64,000 nt of DNA from Candidatus Poribacteria bacterium (GCA_003635265.1 PYIZ01000010.1:23087-87086); one strand, 5' to 3'; shown: positions 25,051-33,978, counted from the stretch's first letter. A program made the numbers and translations. The notes: generated by a model not told the origin, from the letters alone.

Positions 25051-26052
25051 ATGAAGACCAAGATTCTGGGTAGAACCGGACTGGAAGTGCCGATTGTGGG
25101 TGTGGGGGCTGCGTTTATTGGTATCCCCACTGCCAATCAAGCCGCTGAAGAATACCCTGAAGATCCCAACAACCTTCGAGGGGACGAATTTCTCACCAGC
25201 TATATGGAGGAGGAGCTCGGTGTACAAACCATCCATGCCGCAATCGAGGCAGGAAGTACACTCATCGACACTGCTCCGCTTTACGGTGGCACCCGAAGTG
25301 AAACGACGATTGGTAACGCACTGAAGGCGCGCCCGGATTTGGCCGCTAAGTGCACCGTTACCACTAAAGTTGGACAAATTACAATGGATGCGAAGGACTT
25401 TAGTTTTGATGCAGTCCTGCGTGATGTAGAAGCTAGCCAAGAACGTCTGGGCATCGAGCAGTTTGAGGTACTCTACATTCATGATCCCATGGACGCTCCG
25501 ATGGAACAGGTGATGGGACAAAACGGCGCGCTGGGAGCATTAAGGAAGCTGCAAAAAGAGGGGATTGTCCAATATATTGGTGCTGCCGCTAACGAACCCG
25601 ACACGAATGCACCCTACATCGAAACTGGGGAATTTGATGCCGCTGTACTGCCAGAGGCTTGGAGTATTCTGAATCAGCTTGCGGCGGAACGTATCCTACC
25701 CGCTGCGGAGAAGCATAACGTAGGGCTTGTTGTTGCCACCCCGCTTGAACGAGGATTGCTTGCAACAGGACCACGTGCAGATATCAATTATCTAGCGCGG
25801 AACTTCAGCCAAGGCTGCCTCGACCATGTTTCCAAGATCCAGACCCTTTGCCGGGATTACGGCATTCCGATGGTGGCTGCTTCCCTCCAATGGTGCACCC
25901 TTCACCCACAGGTTGCTGCGACAATACCCGGTGCTCGTACCCCTGAAGAGGCTGTGGAGAATGCAAAGGCAGGAGCGATTGAGATTCCAGACGCTTTCTG
26001 GGAAGACTTGGCACCCCTCGTTCGACATTTTGAAATTGGCGTTGATCGTTAG
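25051..26052 (+). CDS. Aldo/keto reductase
   Basis: A 333-residue NADPH-dependent aldo/keto reductase. The catalytic tetrad is visible: Asp73 and Tyr78 in LIDTAPLYGG, Lys106 in VTTKVGQ, and the His in LYIHDPMD. The barrel runs from KTKILGRTGLEVPIVGVGAA through the C-terminal ATIPGARTPEEAVENAKAGA. The substrate is a sugar or aldehyde, unassigned; D-threo-aldose or pyridoxal reductases resemble it most. The frame is open 12 codons further upstream, but GAGGTG lies about seven bases before the ATG at 25051, and the family starts there. It closes a three-gene plus-strand set with Ldh2 and creatininase, although gaps of 190 and 60 bases leave the operon unproven. Confidence 0.9.
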   Translation: MKTKILGRTGLEVPIVGVGAAFIGIPTANQAAEEYPEDPNNLRGDEFLTSYMEEELGVQTIHAAIEAGSTLIDTAPLYGGTRSETTIGNALKARPDLAAKCTVTTKVGQITMDAKDFSFDAVLRDVEASQERLGIEQFEVLYIHDPMDAPMEQVMGQNGALGALRKLQKEGIVQYIGAAANEPDTNAPYIETGEFDAAVLPEAWSILNQLAAERILPAAEKHNVGLVVATPLERGLLATGPRADINYLARNFSQGCLDHVSKIQTLCRDYGIPMVAASLQWCTLHPQVAATIPGARTPEEAVENAKAGAIEIPDAFWEDLAPLVRHFEIGVDR

Positions 26053-26143
26053 GTAAGTTGAAGTGAGCAGTCGTGAAATCGTATCTGACGCTCAAATTAA
26101 CGTCGCATGACTCAAATCCTTTATCGTTTTCAGGAGCAACTTG

Positions 26144-26569
26144 ATGAAACAGATGTTAATGTGGATGGCCGCTAGCTTAACTGTTTTTCTGGTAGGTCTT
26201 GGTTGTAGTTCAACACATCAACTTGCTACCGAAACTATATACGACGCGAAAGTGCAAATAGAAGCAGCCAAAACCTCAGACGCTCAAAACCTTGCGCCTC
26301 AAGAGTTGGCGGATGCAGAACAGATGCTTGGTCGATCAGAAGAGATGTTAAACGAGGGAAAAGAGACAGAAGCATATCGACTTGGGATGCGCGCTCAATT
26401 GAAGGCTAGAATTGCAGCAGCTCTCGCTGTTGCAAATCAGCTAGAGGCTAAAGCTAGCAGTACAGAAGAGGAATTGGAATTGAAATTAAAGGCTGCGGCA
26501 GCCGCACATAGAGACTTGGAGCAGGCAGAGCAGGAGTTAGAAGAGTTGCAATCAACGCCTGAAGAATAG
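26144..26569 (+). CDS. DUF4398-like lipoprotein
   Basis: A 141-residue lipoprotein: signal MKQMLMWMAASLTVFLVGLGCSS with lipobox VGLGC, then a helical mature part. It contains the DUF4398 pattern of paired helices, IYDAKVQIEAAKTSDAQNLAPQELADAEQML followed by GKETEAYRLGMRAQLKARIAAALA. A Glu/Ala-rich coiled coil ends it. TTG at 26141 could also start translation, but AGGAG at 26132-26136 is seven bases before the ATG at 26144. The next gene, also carrying this repeat, starts 17 bases later and ends in OmpA. The pair is likely one envelope system, probably structural. Location: membrane-anchored in the periplasm. Confidence 0.82.
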   Translation: MKQMLMWMAASLTVFLVGLGCSSTHQLATETIYDAKVQIEAAKTSDAQNLAPQELADAEQMLGRSEEMLNEGKETEAYRLGMRAQLKARIAAALAVANQLEAKASSTEEELELKLKAAAAAHRDLEQAEQELEELQSTPEE

Positions 26570-26585
26570 TACGACTCCAAGGTGG

Positions 26586-28388
26586 ATGGAAGATTGGTTT
26601 CTACCCCAAAAGGAAGTAGTTCTTAACGGTAGTCATTGGAGAGATGGATTGAATCAATTCATGCGATACATAGTACGCAGTGCGCGATATGCAGCTTATT
26701 GGGGATGCATTGCCTTTCACGTTCTCATGGCACTCGGATTTGTGGGCTGTGGTGGAAAGGTGGATCCGATTCTGCTTGAATCAAGCCTGAACGATACGCA
26801 GAAGGCTATCGCAGAAGCACGGCGGTTAGGGGCAGAGGAGTATGCTACAGAGACATTCAACAAGGCGACACGGATGTTTGAAGGCGCACAGCAAGCCCAA
26901 CGCAATGGCGATGGCCTCCTGAGTATCGAGTTGGCAGTTTGGGCAGCGATGGAGTCTCAGATTGCAGGTGCACAGGTACGCCAACGCATCGCTCAGAACC
27001 GGATTGATGGTGCGGACGCGGAAGGGCTGAGAGCTGTAATTCAGGAGATGGAGTATAAGACTCAAGCGGCACAAGTCCGGCAGTTGATTGCGGAGGAGAA
27101 GACGAGACGCGCGCTGGCTAGGGCACTCCGAGCCGAGCAGCAGGCGATAGCCGCTCACGAGGAATCAATGCAGGCAAGGAAGGATGCCCAAAATGTCCTG
27201 TACCGATCGCAGACACAGGTTGTCCTTGATAAGGTAGAACTCGTACTTGATGATGCACAAGAAACAGGCGCCCTCACCTACGCTTCAGATAACTACCAAA
27301 CAGCGAGAGATCTGATTGCTCAAGCGCGGGTAGCACTCGCACAAGATAATTTTGATCGGGCGAAATCGCTTGCGGAACAAGCCGAAAGCTATGCAAACAA
27401 AGCGAGGATTGCCGCTGTTGCAGGAACGAGTGCCGCTGTTAGTGAATCACAAGCCGCAAAACTTCAAGCACACACGAATGCAACGGTGGCAATTGCCCGC
27501 GCACAATTCGAGGTTGATCGGGCTGAGAAAGTTAATGCGTTTGAGCATGCAGCGGAACTCTTTCAGCGCGCCATCACCAATTTGGAAGGCGCGAATATGG
27601 CGCTGACAAGAGAGCAGTATGATCAGGCATTGCAACTTGCAGCGCAAGCTGAAAGCAGTGCTAACGATGCCTTCACCACCGCGGAACCGATTGAGCGTGA
27701 ACGCCTTGCAGAGGAAGCGTTAGAAGAACAAATGGCTCAAGCCAAAGATGGCGTTTTCCGGGCTGAGGAGGTGCTGAACCAACCAACATTGGCGACGATG
27801 ACACTCATCCCTACGCTACACGTACAAGCGAAAGCGCTGCTCGCAGACGCAAAGGTGGCAATCGCGGATGAAAACTACGCTCATGCGATCACGCTCGCGC
27901 AGCAGAGTCATGAGCATCTGATGGCTGCGATCGACAAGGGGAAAGAGGTTGAAGCGGTTGAAACCCAGATTCTTGAGGCAGCAACAGCAGTTCCTGACGC
28001 AGAAGCGGATCGATCTGAAAAGGGGGCACTCATCCGATTTAGCGGAGACCTTTTCCAACAAGGGAGTTCGGCAATAAACCCGAAATTCTTCCCCAAAATT
28101 GGCAAACTTGCCGAGGTACTTAAGATGTTTGCCGACTACAAAGTGCGAATCGAAGGACATAGCGACAGCAGCGGGGGAACGGAAGTGAACCTGAGGTTGA
28201 CGCAGAGACGTGCCGATGCGTTCATGAAGTACCTCGCTGAAAAGTGCGATGTCTCCTTGGAGCGGCTGACCGCAATCGGTTTAGGCGAGGATCATCCTAT
28301 TGCAGATAACAACTCTCAGGTAGGAAGAAATAGGAATCGGCGAATTGATACAATCCTTCTCACTAGAGAGATAGAAAATCACGAATAG
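26586..28388 (+). CDS. OmpA-domain lipoprotein with DUF4398-like helical repeats
   Basis: A 600-residue protein. The N-terminus holds a long signal-like segment with a lipobox in ALGFVGCGGK (Cys about residue 54). The middle (about 60-470) repeats the DUF4398 helix unit several times, e.g. LNDTQKAIAEARRLGAEEYATE, YASDNYQTARDLIAQARVALAQDN and LAEEALEEQMAQAKDGVFRAEE. The C-terminus (about 480-600) is an OmpA domain with RIEGHSDSSGGTEVNLRLTQRRADA and IGLGEDHPIADN, which binds peptidoglycan meso-DAP. It should anchor the outer membrane or cell envelope. The ATG at 26586 has AAGG close by; the ATG at 26661 would give a tidier signal peptide. It follows the small DUF4398 lipoprotein by 16 bases. 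Confidence 0.85.
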   Translation: MEDWFLPQKEVVLNGSHWRDGLNQFMRYIVRSARYAAYWGCIAFHVLMALGFVGCGGKVDPILLESSLNDTQKAIAEARRLGAEEYATETFNKATRMFEGAQQAQRNGDGLLSIELAVWAAMESQIAGAQVRQRIAQNRIDGADAEGLRAVIQEMEYKTQAAQVRQLIAEEKTRRALARALRAEQQAIAAHEESMQARKDAQNVLYRSQTQVVLDKVELVLDDAQETGALTYASDNYQTARDLIAQARVALAQDNFDRAKSLAEQAESYANKARIAAVAGTSAAVSESQAAKLQAHTNATVAIARAQFEVDRAEKVNAFEHAAELFQRAITNLEGANMALTREQYDQALQLAAQAESSANDAFTTAEPIERERLAEEALEEQMAQAKDGVFRAEEVLNQPTLATMTLIPTLHVQAKALLADAKVAIADENYAHAITLAQQSHEHLMAAIDKGKEVEAVETQILEAATAVPDAEADRSEKGALIRFSGDLFQQGSSAINPKFFPKIGKLAEVLKMFADYKVRIEGHSDSSGGTEVNLRLTQRRADAFMKYLAEKCDVSLERLTAIGLGEDHPIADNNSQVGRNRNRRIDTILLTREIENHE

Positions 28389-28427
28389 CTGTCATATCTT
28401 CAGATTTTCACGGAGGCTTGGAGGCGC

Positions 28428-28727
28428 GTGCTAAAACGAGATACATTTCAAGAAGTAAAACCGTTCATCGTTCACCAGATCGCGATAAGTCTTTTTGGAG
28501 ATCGTTATATTATCATTTACGATAACGTGATTCAGTTTCACAACCATTGCTATTATGTCAAACGCATTGATGATACGGCGCATTTATACACTGGACACTA
28601 CTATCTGATGGACGCAAATACACGGTTGGCGATGCAGACCGATGAGGACTTCGCTGCGCCGGGGAGTTACGGGGCGATCTTTGATTCAGTAACGGGAGAA
28701 ATTCTTGGCTACGATGGGGAGGCATGA
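28428..28727 (+). CDS. Hypothetical protein, GTG start
   Basis: A 99-residue soluble protein with no recognised family. The start is GTG with GGAGG about three to eight bases before it, and a second GGAGG further up. The sequence contains a beta-strand-like run VHQIAISLFGDRYIIIYDNVIQFHNH, and the tail TDEDFAAPGSYGAIFDSVTGEILGYDGEA. It follows the OmpA lipoprotein by 39 bases and precedes the tRNA cluster, so it may be the last gene of that operon. The function is unknown. Confidence 0.55.
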   Translation: MLKRDTFQEVKPFIVHQIAISLFGDRYIIIYDNVIQFHNHCYYVKRIDDTAHLYTGHYYLMDANTRLAMQTDEDFAAPGSYGAIFDSVTGEILGYDGEA

Positions 28728-28774
28728 TACGGCTAAATTGACGCTATGAGTCTCGGTAAATTTCAACTTTTTGG

Positions 28775-28803
28775 TTGACAAACGTGAGTGTGTTTGATAC
28801 ACT
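28775..28803 (+). promoter_or_regulatory. Sigma-70 promoter of the tRNA cluster
   Basis: A consensus TTGACA (28775-28780), a 17-base spacer and TACACT (28798-28803). The predicted start near 28810 is seven bases before tRNA-Gly. Confidence 0.75.
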
Positions 28804-28816
28804 TAAAGACACTCTC

Positions 28817-28892
<76 letters not shown>

Positions 28893-28895
28893 TGT

Positions 28896-28970
28896 GGCGG
28901 CGTAGCCAAGTGGTAAGGCCGGAGTCTGCAAAACTCCTATGCGTCGGTTCAATTCCGACCGCCGCCTCCA
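28896..28970 (+). tRNA. tRNA-Cys (anticodon GCA)
   Basis: A 75-base cloverleaf with acceptor GGCGGCG pairing CGCCGCC, the short D-arm typical of Cys (AGCCAAGTGGTAAGGC), anticodon loop TCTGCAAAA and T-loop GGTTCAATTCC. CCA is encoded. It lies four bases after tRNA-Gly. Confidence 0.97.
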
Positions 28971-28981
28971 TTTCTTCATAC

Positions 28982-29055
28982 GGGCGGTTAGCTCAGGTGG
29001 TTAGAGTGCTTGCTTGACATGCAAGAGGTCACTGGTTCAAATCCAGTATCGCCCA
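28982..29055 (+). tRNA. tRNA-Val (anticodon GAC)
   Basis: Cloverleaf with acceptor GGGCGGT pairing ATCGCCC (one G-T pair), D-arm AGCTCAGGTGGTTAGAGT, anticodon loop CTTGACATG and T-loop GGTTCAAATCC. After the discriminator A the genome reads TCCA, so the CCA is displaced by one base and not encoded in register, unlike the two tRNAs before it. CCA-adding enzyme would have to supply it. Confidence 0.95.
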
Positions 29056-29073
29056 TCCATACCATTTAATACT

Positions 29074-29097
29074 AAAGAGCCGAAAGGCTCTTTTTTT
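29074..29097 (+). terminator. Terminator of the tRNA cluster
   Basis: AAAGAGCC, GAAA tetraloop, GGCTCTTT with a run of T to 29097. It lies 18 bases after tRNA-Val. Confidence 0.9.
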
Positions 29098-29185
29098 ATT
29101 GAAGAACCCTTGAAGGACGGGAGTTTACACAGATTAAGCAGGAGTGGAAGCTAGTCGTAAGAGACGATAAACACTGGAGAGAATT

Positions 29186-31003
29186 ATGGAAAACTCAGAA
29201 AAAGATCTGCTTTATAAAATCAGGCATAGTACCGCACATGTGATGGCACAGGCGGTCATGGAACTTTATCCAGATGCCAAACTCGCCATCGGTCCTCCGA
29301 TTGAAAACGGATTTTACTATGATTTCGATCTCGGAACTGATAGCGATGGTAAACCACTTGCATTTTCGCCGGAAGATTTAGAGACGATTGAGAAGCGTAT
29401 GCGGCAAATTGTCGCTGGCAAACATGAGTTTGATTATCGGGAGATCAGCCCCGATGAAGCGCGCGAGTTATTCAAGGATCAACCCTATAAATTGGAATTG
29501 ATAGATGGGCTCATCGAAGGCGATGCCGATGAATATGGAGCTGCGATCGATGAAACACCGGTCTTAAGCACCTATCGACAGGACACCTTTGAAGATCTCT
29601 GTCGAGGTCCCCACGTCGGAGATACAGGCGAGATACGACCTGACGCCTTTAAACTCTTGACCGTCGCCGGTGCGTATTGGCGGGGCGACGAAAATAACGC
29701 CATGCTTCAGCGTATCTACGGCACGGCGTGGCACACCAGAGGCGAACTCAAGCAGCACCTTCAAATGCTTGAAGAAGCCAGAAAACGAGACCATCGCAAA
29801 CTGGGTAGAGATCTGGAAATCTTTATCTTTGATGAGGACGTTGGTCCCGGGCTTCCCCTGTGGCTGCCAAACGGTGGCATCGTCATTGAAGAGCTAGAAG
29901 CACTCGCCAAAGAGATGGAGGAGAAACGGGGATATGATCGGGTCAGGACGCCTCACCTTGCCAAAGATGCGCTGTTTGAGCGTACCGGTCACCTATCACA
30001 TTATGCCGAAAGTATGTATCCGCCGATGGAGATGGAGGGTGTGCGCTACTACATGAAACCGATGAACTGCCCGTTCCATCACAAGATTTTTGATAGCAAG
30101 CCGCGCAGCTATCGTGATTTACCACTTCGCTTGGGCGAATACGGCACCTGCTATCGTTTTGAAAAAAGTGGCGAACTCTTCGGTCTCATGCGCGTACGAT
30201 CTATGCAGATGAACGACGCACACATCTACTGTTCGGAGGAGCAATTTGAAGAGGAGTTCATGGGCGTCGTTGACCTATACCTCGAATATTTCCGAATCTT
30301 CGGCGTCGAGAAATATGTGATGCGTCTCAGTACGCACCACAAAACCGGACTCGGCAAAAAGTATATCGATAACGAACCAATGTGGCTCAAAACCGAAGAG
30401 ATGGTTCGCAACGCGATGCGGAATGGCGATGTGCCTTTTGTGGAGGTTCCTGATGAAGCGGCGTTCTACGGTCCTAAAATTGACGTGCAGATTTGGAGTG
30501 CCATCGGTAGGGAGTTTAGCCTCGCCACGAATCAGGTTGATTTCGCCGTACCAGCGCGCTGCGACCTGAGTTTTGTCAATCGAGCAGGCGAGTCTGAAAT
30601 CCCGATATGTCTTCATCGTGCCCCGTTGGGTACGCACGAGCGGATGATCGGTTTCCTACTGGAGCATTATGCCGGTAAATTTCCCGTTTGGCTTTCACCG
30701 GAACATGCGCGGGTGATTCCCATCAACGACAGCCACAACGACTATGCTCAGAAAATTGCAGAACGATTGAGAGAAGCCAACATTCGTGGCCAAGCGGATC
30801 TTGGACCTGACCGCATGAATGCAAAAATTCGTCAAGCCCAGCTGATGCAAGTGCCCTACATGCTTGTTGTTGGGGACAGAGAGGTTGAAGCCGGCACGGT
30901 TTCTGTTCGCAAGCGAGACGGAGCACGTCAGAATGGTTTACCTGTGGAAGAATTTATAACCGGTGTCCAAGAACACATTGCAACCCGGTCTAATCAGCTT
31001 TAG
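29186..31003 (+). CDS. thrS: Threonyl-tRNA synthetase (no TGS domain)
   Basis: A 605-residue class II synthetase. The N2 editing domain is present: H14 and H18 in RHSTAHVMAQAV and CRGPH at about 138-142, the zinc-like editing site. The catalytic core has RTPHLAKDALFERTGH, MKPMNCPFHHKI and RVRSMQMNDAHIYC (motif 2), FYGPKIDVQI, and motif 3 in LHRAPLGTHERMIG. The anticodon-binding domain ends the protein. The N-terminal TGS domain of E. coli ThrRS (about 60 residues) is absent, as in some bacterial and archaeal enzymes. GGAGAG precedes the ATG. No T-box leader is visible in 29098-29185. It charges tRNA-Thr. Confidence 0.96.
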   Translation: MENSEKDLLYKIRHSTAHVMAQAVMELYPDAKLAIGPPIENGFYYDFDLGTDSDGKPLAFSPEDLETIEKRMRQIVAGKHEFDYREISPDEARELFKDQPYKLELIDGLIEGDADEYGAAIDETPVLSTYRQDTFEDLCRGPHVGDTGEIRPDAFKLLTVAGAYWRGDENNAMLQRIYGTAWHTRGELKQHLQMLEEARKRDHRKLGRDLEIFIFDEDVGPGLPLWLPNGGIVIEELEALAKEMEEKRGYDRVRTPHLAKDALFERTGHLSHYAESMYPPMEMEGVRYYMKPMNCPFHHKIFDSKPRSYRDLPLRLGEYGTCYRFEKSGELFGLMRVRSMQMNDAHIYCSEEQFEEEFMGVVDLYLEYFRIFGVEKYVMRLSTHHKTGLGKKYIDNEPMWLKTEEMVRNAMRNGDVPFVEVPDEAAFYGPKIDVQIWSAIGREFSLATNQVDFAVPARCDLSFVNRAGESEIPICLHRAPLGTHERMIGFLLEHYAGKFPVWLSPEHARVIPINDSHNDYAQKIAERLREANIRGQADLGPDRMNAKIRQAQLMQVPYMLVVGDREVEAGTVSVRKRDGARQNGLPVEEFITGVQEHIATRSNQL

Positions 31004-31047
31004 GAAATTGAAGGTCTCCTTTATCACTTGAATTGGAGGATTCTTAC

Positions 31048-31320
31048 ATGGCAACCGAAAACGTTGAAATAATACTCAAACTCCCTAAATCCATTTTAGC
31101 TGTCATGGATTCGACGGAAACGAGCATAGGACAGAGCATCATGGAAACAGTTGCCGTCTCACTGTATCATCGCCGGCAGATTTCCCTTGGAAAAGCCGCA
31201 GAAATCGCAGGGATATCTGTATGGCAGATGAACCAAATTTTGTCGAAATACGATGTATCATTAGATTATACTGCCGAAGATGCAGCACAGGATTGGAATA
31301 CACTGCGAGAGATATGGTGA
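31048..31320 (+). CDS. UPF0175 family protein
   Basis: A 90-residue protein of the UPF0175 family. It contains IILKLPKSILAVMDS, the helix LYHRRQISLGKAAEIAGISVWQ, and ILSKYDVSLDYTAEDAAQDW. UPF0175 proteins are HTH-like and are often found as antitoxins beside DUF3368 PIN nucleases. No such toxin gene is adjacent here. GGAGG lies about eight bases before the ATG at 31048; a TTG five codons upstream is less likely. The stop codon overlaps the next start region: the cysteine desulfurase could start at 31314 within this gene or at 31326 just after it. Confidence 0.82.
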   Translation: MATENVEIILKLPKSILAVMDSTETSIGQSIMETVAVSLYHRRQISLGKAAEIAGISVWQMNQILSKYDVSLDYTAEDAAQDWNTLREIW

Positions 31321-31325
31321 AAATT

Positions 31326-32498
31326 ATGCAACGCATTTATCTCGATCATAACGCCACAACCCCAGTTCACCCGGAAGTGCTTGAGGCAATGCTTCCCTTT
31401 ATGACGGAGCAATTCGGCAACGGTTCGAGCATCCATACTTACGGACGTGAGGCACGCAACGCCATTGATGATGCACGTGAACAGGTCGCAGCACTTATCA
31501 ATGCAAAGAGTTCAAGCGAAATTGTGTTCACAAGCACCGGCACAGAGGCTGATAACTACGCCATTAAAGGGATTGCCGAATTGCAGCAAAGTCGCAGTGG
31601 TGGTAATCACATCATCACATCTGCAATCGAGCATCACGCTGTGTTGCATACGTGCCAATACCTTGAGAAGCGTGGATTTGAGGTAACGTATCTCCCCGTG
31701 GATCGGTATGGACGGATTCAACTCGACGATCTACGCGAGGCGATTCGGGACGAGACAATCCTTATTTCGATTATGCACGCCAATAACGAAACAGGGGTAA
31801 TAGAACCGATGGTGGAGATTTGCGAGATCGCTCAAGAGCAGCGTATTCCTGTTCATACGGACGCCGTGCAGTCCGTAGGCAAACTGCCTGTTGATGTTCA
31901 GGCGTTGGGTGTTAGTATGCTCTCGCTTTCGGCACACAAGATTTACGGTCCCAAAGGCATCGGCGCGCTATACCTTCGCCGCGGCACACGACTGGAGAAT
32001 CTGCTTCACGGGGGTTCACATGAACGGAACCGGCGGGCAGGTTCAGAGAACGTCCCTTCAATTGTCGGGATCGGTCAGGCGGCGGCGGTGGCGAAGAAAG
32101 ATCGAGAAGCGAATATTGAACATCTCAATCAACTGACAGGTAAGTTACGCCAAGGATTGCATGAAGGCATTGATTATATCCATGAGAACAGCGACCCATC
32201 GAACAGTTTGCCCGGCACACTGAACATCTCATTTGAGTATATTGAAGGGGAGAGTCTAATCTTGCGGCTGGATATGGAAGGGATTTGCGTTTCAACCGGT
32301 TCAGCCTGTACCTCCGGCTCGATGGAACCGTCTCATGTTCTGGCTGCGCTAGGTCTTCCACCGCAGTTAGCGCAAGGCACTGTCCGCTTCTCGCTCGGCA
32401 AAGATAACACGGAAGCAGAAATTGATGAGGTCATTGAGAAAGTTCCTAAAGTTGTTGAGCAGATGCGGGGGATGTCGCCGGCGTACAAGAAATTATAG
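31326..32498 (+). CDS. Cysteine desulfurase (NifS/IscS type)
   Basis: A 390-residue PLP enzyme of aminotransferase class V. It starts MQRIYLDHNATTPVHPEVLE. PLP-site features are ITSAIEHHAVLH and SLSAHKIYGPKGIGALYL with the Schiff-base Lys. The catalytic Cys is in CVSTGSACTSGSMEPSHVL, the consensus loop of group I desulfurases (NifS/IscS). It removes sulfur from cysteine for Fe-S clusters and thiolation. No IscU, IscA or regulator is next to it, so IscS, NifS or a tRNA-thiolation role cannot be told apart. The frame is open upstream to 31221, but those residues overlap the UPF0175 gene and look non-conserved. It is translationally coupled to that gene. Confidence 0.92.
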   Translation: MQRIYLDHNATTPVHPEVLEAMLPFMTEQFGNGSSIHTYGREARNAIDDAREQVAALINAKSSSEIVFTSTGTEADNYAIKGIAELQQSRSGGNHIITSAIEHHAVLHTCQYLEKRGFEVTYLPVDRYGRIQLDDLREAIRDETILISIMHANNETGVIEPMVEICEIAQEQRIPVHTDAVQSVGKLPVDVQALGVSMLSLSAHKIYGPKGIGALYLRRGTRLENLLHGGSHERNRRAGSENVPSIVGIGQAAAVAKKDREANIEHLNQLTGKLRQGLHEGIDYIHENSDPSNSLPGTLNISFEYIEGESLILRLDMEGICVSTGSACTSGSMEPSHVLAALGLPPQLAQGTVRFSLGKDNTEAEIDEVIEKVPKVVEQMRGMSPAYKKL

Positions 32499-32565
32499 TT
32501 TCAACGGTTGAAGTATACAACAGACGGATACGTTATTGAAAAATCAATTTATGGGGGGCAAACTA

Positions 32566-33117
32566 ATGCCAAAAAAGCGAGCGAAGAATAAGTATCAGAA
32601 GAGACAGCAACGTCGCGGCGAAGATCGCTTGCGTGGCGACAAAATTGACCTTTACCTTTCGATGGCGTATTCGGATGACCCGGAGGACAGGATAGCTGCG
32701 ATGGACAATCTTTGTCCGTGCCATGTTCGCAGACGGATTGATGCAGTGTGGGAGGCACTATACCGTGGGCTTCAAGACCCTAATCTCCAAGTTCGCAGAG
32801 CAGCATGGCATACACTTGACGATGGCGGACGACCGAACGATCCACAGCTGCAGCCAATTCTTGAGAAGATCGCTAAGAAAGAAACCGATCCAAAACTACG
32901 TCAACGCGCAATCGATTTCATCCAGTCTGCTAGACAGTTAGAGGATGAACATCAGGAACTGGTGGCACAGAAGGCAGACTACTTTCGCGGGAAATGTGAT
33001 TGGTGTGGTGAGACAAACATAGAGGTCACTTACGATTATGAGACAGAGTTTGATGGCACTGGTGGACAGAAAAGATTTGCCCTGATGTGTTCTGATTGTG
33101 CCGGCGTATCCCCTTAA
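32566..33117 (+). CDS. HEAT-repeat protein with zinc-ribbon-like tail
   Basis: A 183-residue protein. It opens with a very basic stretch, MPKKRAKNKYQKRQQRRGED, then two HEAT-like helical repeats with DPNLQVRRAAWHTLDDGG and DPKLRQRAIDFI. CPCHVRR lies at about residue 50. The C-terminus has CDWCGETNIEV and, 30 residues on, CSDC, four Cys that could bind zinc. No function is established. The layout suits an RNA- or protein-binding factor. GGGGGG lies about eight bases before the ATG at 32566; longer starts (32536 TTG, 32551 ATG) are possible. It is the last gene of the plus-strand run before convergent SDR. Confidence 0.75.
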   Translation: MPKKRAKNKYQKRQQRRGEDRLRGDKIDLYLSMAYSDDPEDRIAAMDNLCPCHVRRRIDAVWEALYRGLQDPNLQVRRAAWHTLDDGGRPNDPQLQPILEKIAKKETDPKLRQRAIDFIQSARQLEDEHQELVAQKADYFRGKCDWCGETNIEVTYDYETEFDGTGGQKRFALMCSDCAGVSP

Positions 33118-33128
33118 TGCGCTGAAGG

Positions 33129-33959
33129 CTACCACATCACGCGACCATCACAGTTGATGTCCTGTCCCGTGATGCTCGCTGAATCATCCGAGGCAAGAAA
33201 AAGTACCAGCCTAGCCATTTCTTCCGAGCCAGATCCTTTTTCATGATAGCCTTCATCGGCACACCATCTGCCAGCGAGAACCGCCTTCGGATTTGGCTGT
33301 CTCATCCGCTCGCGTAGCACTTCCTCATCAAAGGCCTGGTTCATGTATTCCGCCCGTCCCCTTGCCAATTCGACACTTCTTTCCTCATGTCCACCCGGGC
33401 AGATTGCATTAACATTGATATTGTAGCGCCCAACATCGGCGGCGAGCGTTCGTGTGAAACCGATTACGCCCATCTTTGAGGTAGCATACGGCGCTCTGTG
33501 CGAGAGTGGCTGTTTTCCTGTGCCCGAACTAAAATTTATAATTTTTCCATATCGCTTTTTTATCATTTCGGGCAGCACGGCTTTGCAACAGAGGAAGTGC
33601 GAATCAAGGTTGACGGAGATTGTCCGTTTCCACTCCGCCAAGGTCATATCCCAGACATCTTTGGTGGGACCGGCGATGCCAACTACGTTAGCCAGAATAT
33701 CGATTGTACCCAAGGTTGCGATGGTTTCCTGTGCCATCTGGTCTACCTGATCTTCATCTGAGACATCAGTTTGAAAGCAGATAACTTTTCCACCGGCGGC
33801 TCTTATCTTTGAGCCAACTTTCTCCTCCAGCGTTGTTACTGGAACTACATCGCATATGGAAACCGCTGCACCCTCTTCTGCGAATCGCCGGGCAATTGCT
33901 TCGGCGTGACCTCTGGCAGCACCCGTAATCATTGCAATTTTACCGTCCAATTTTCCCAT
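33129..33959 (-). CDS. Short-chain dehydrogenase/reductase
   Basis: A 276-residue SDR. It starts MGKLDGKIAMITGAARGHAEA; the cofactor motif is TGAARGHA (residues 12-19), a variant of TGxxxGxG with Ala in place of the last Gly, seen in some SDRs. The NNAG motif is NVVGIAG. The catalytic Ser-Tyr-Lys are in NFSSGTGKQPLSHRAPYATSK. A long C-terminal extension (about 205-255) includes a Glu/Met-rich segment before the SITGQDINCDG end. GAGGG precedes the ATG at 33959. It is 19 bases downstream of the alcohol dehydrogenase and in the same run, so probably co-transcribed. The substrate is unknown, a secondary alcohol. Confidence 0.9.
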   Translation of the reverse strand: MGKLDGKIAMITGAARGHAEAIARRFAEEGAAVSICDVVPVTTLEEKVGSKIRAAGGKVICFQTDVSDEDQVDQMAQETIATLGTIDILANVVGIAGPTKDVWDMTLAEWKRTISVNLDSHFLCCKAVLPEMIKKRYGKIINFSSGTGKQPLSHRAPYATSKMGVIGFTRTLAADVGRYNINVNAICPGGHEERSVELARGRAEYMNQAFDEEVLRERMRQPNPKAVLAGRWCADEGYHEKGSGSEEMARLVLFLASDDSASITGQDINCDGRVMW

Positions 33960-33978
33960 CTGAATTGTCCCTCTTTTC

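Noticed and set aside
29098..29185. T-box or other leader before thrS.
   Set aside because: The gap is only 88 bases and lacks T-box, specifier-loop or antiterminator features.
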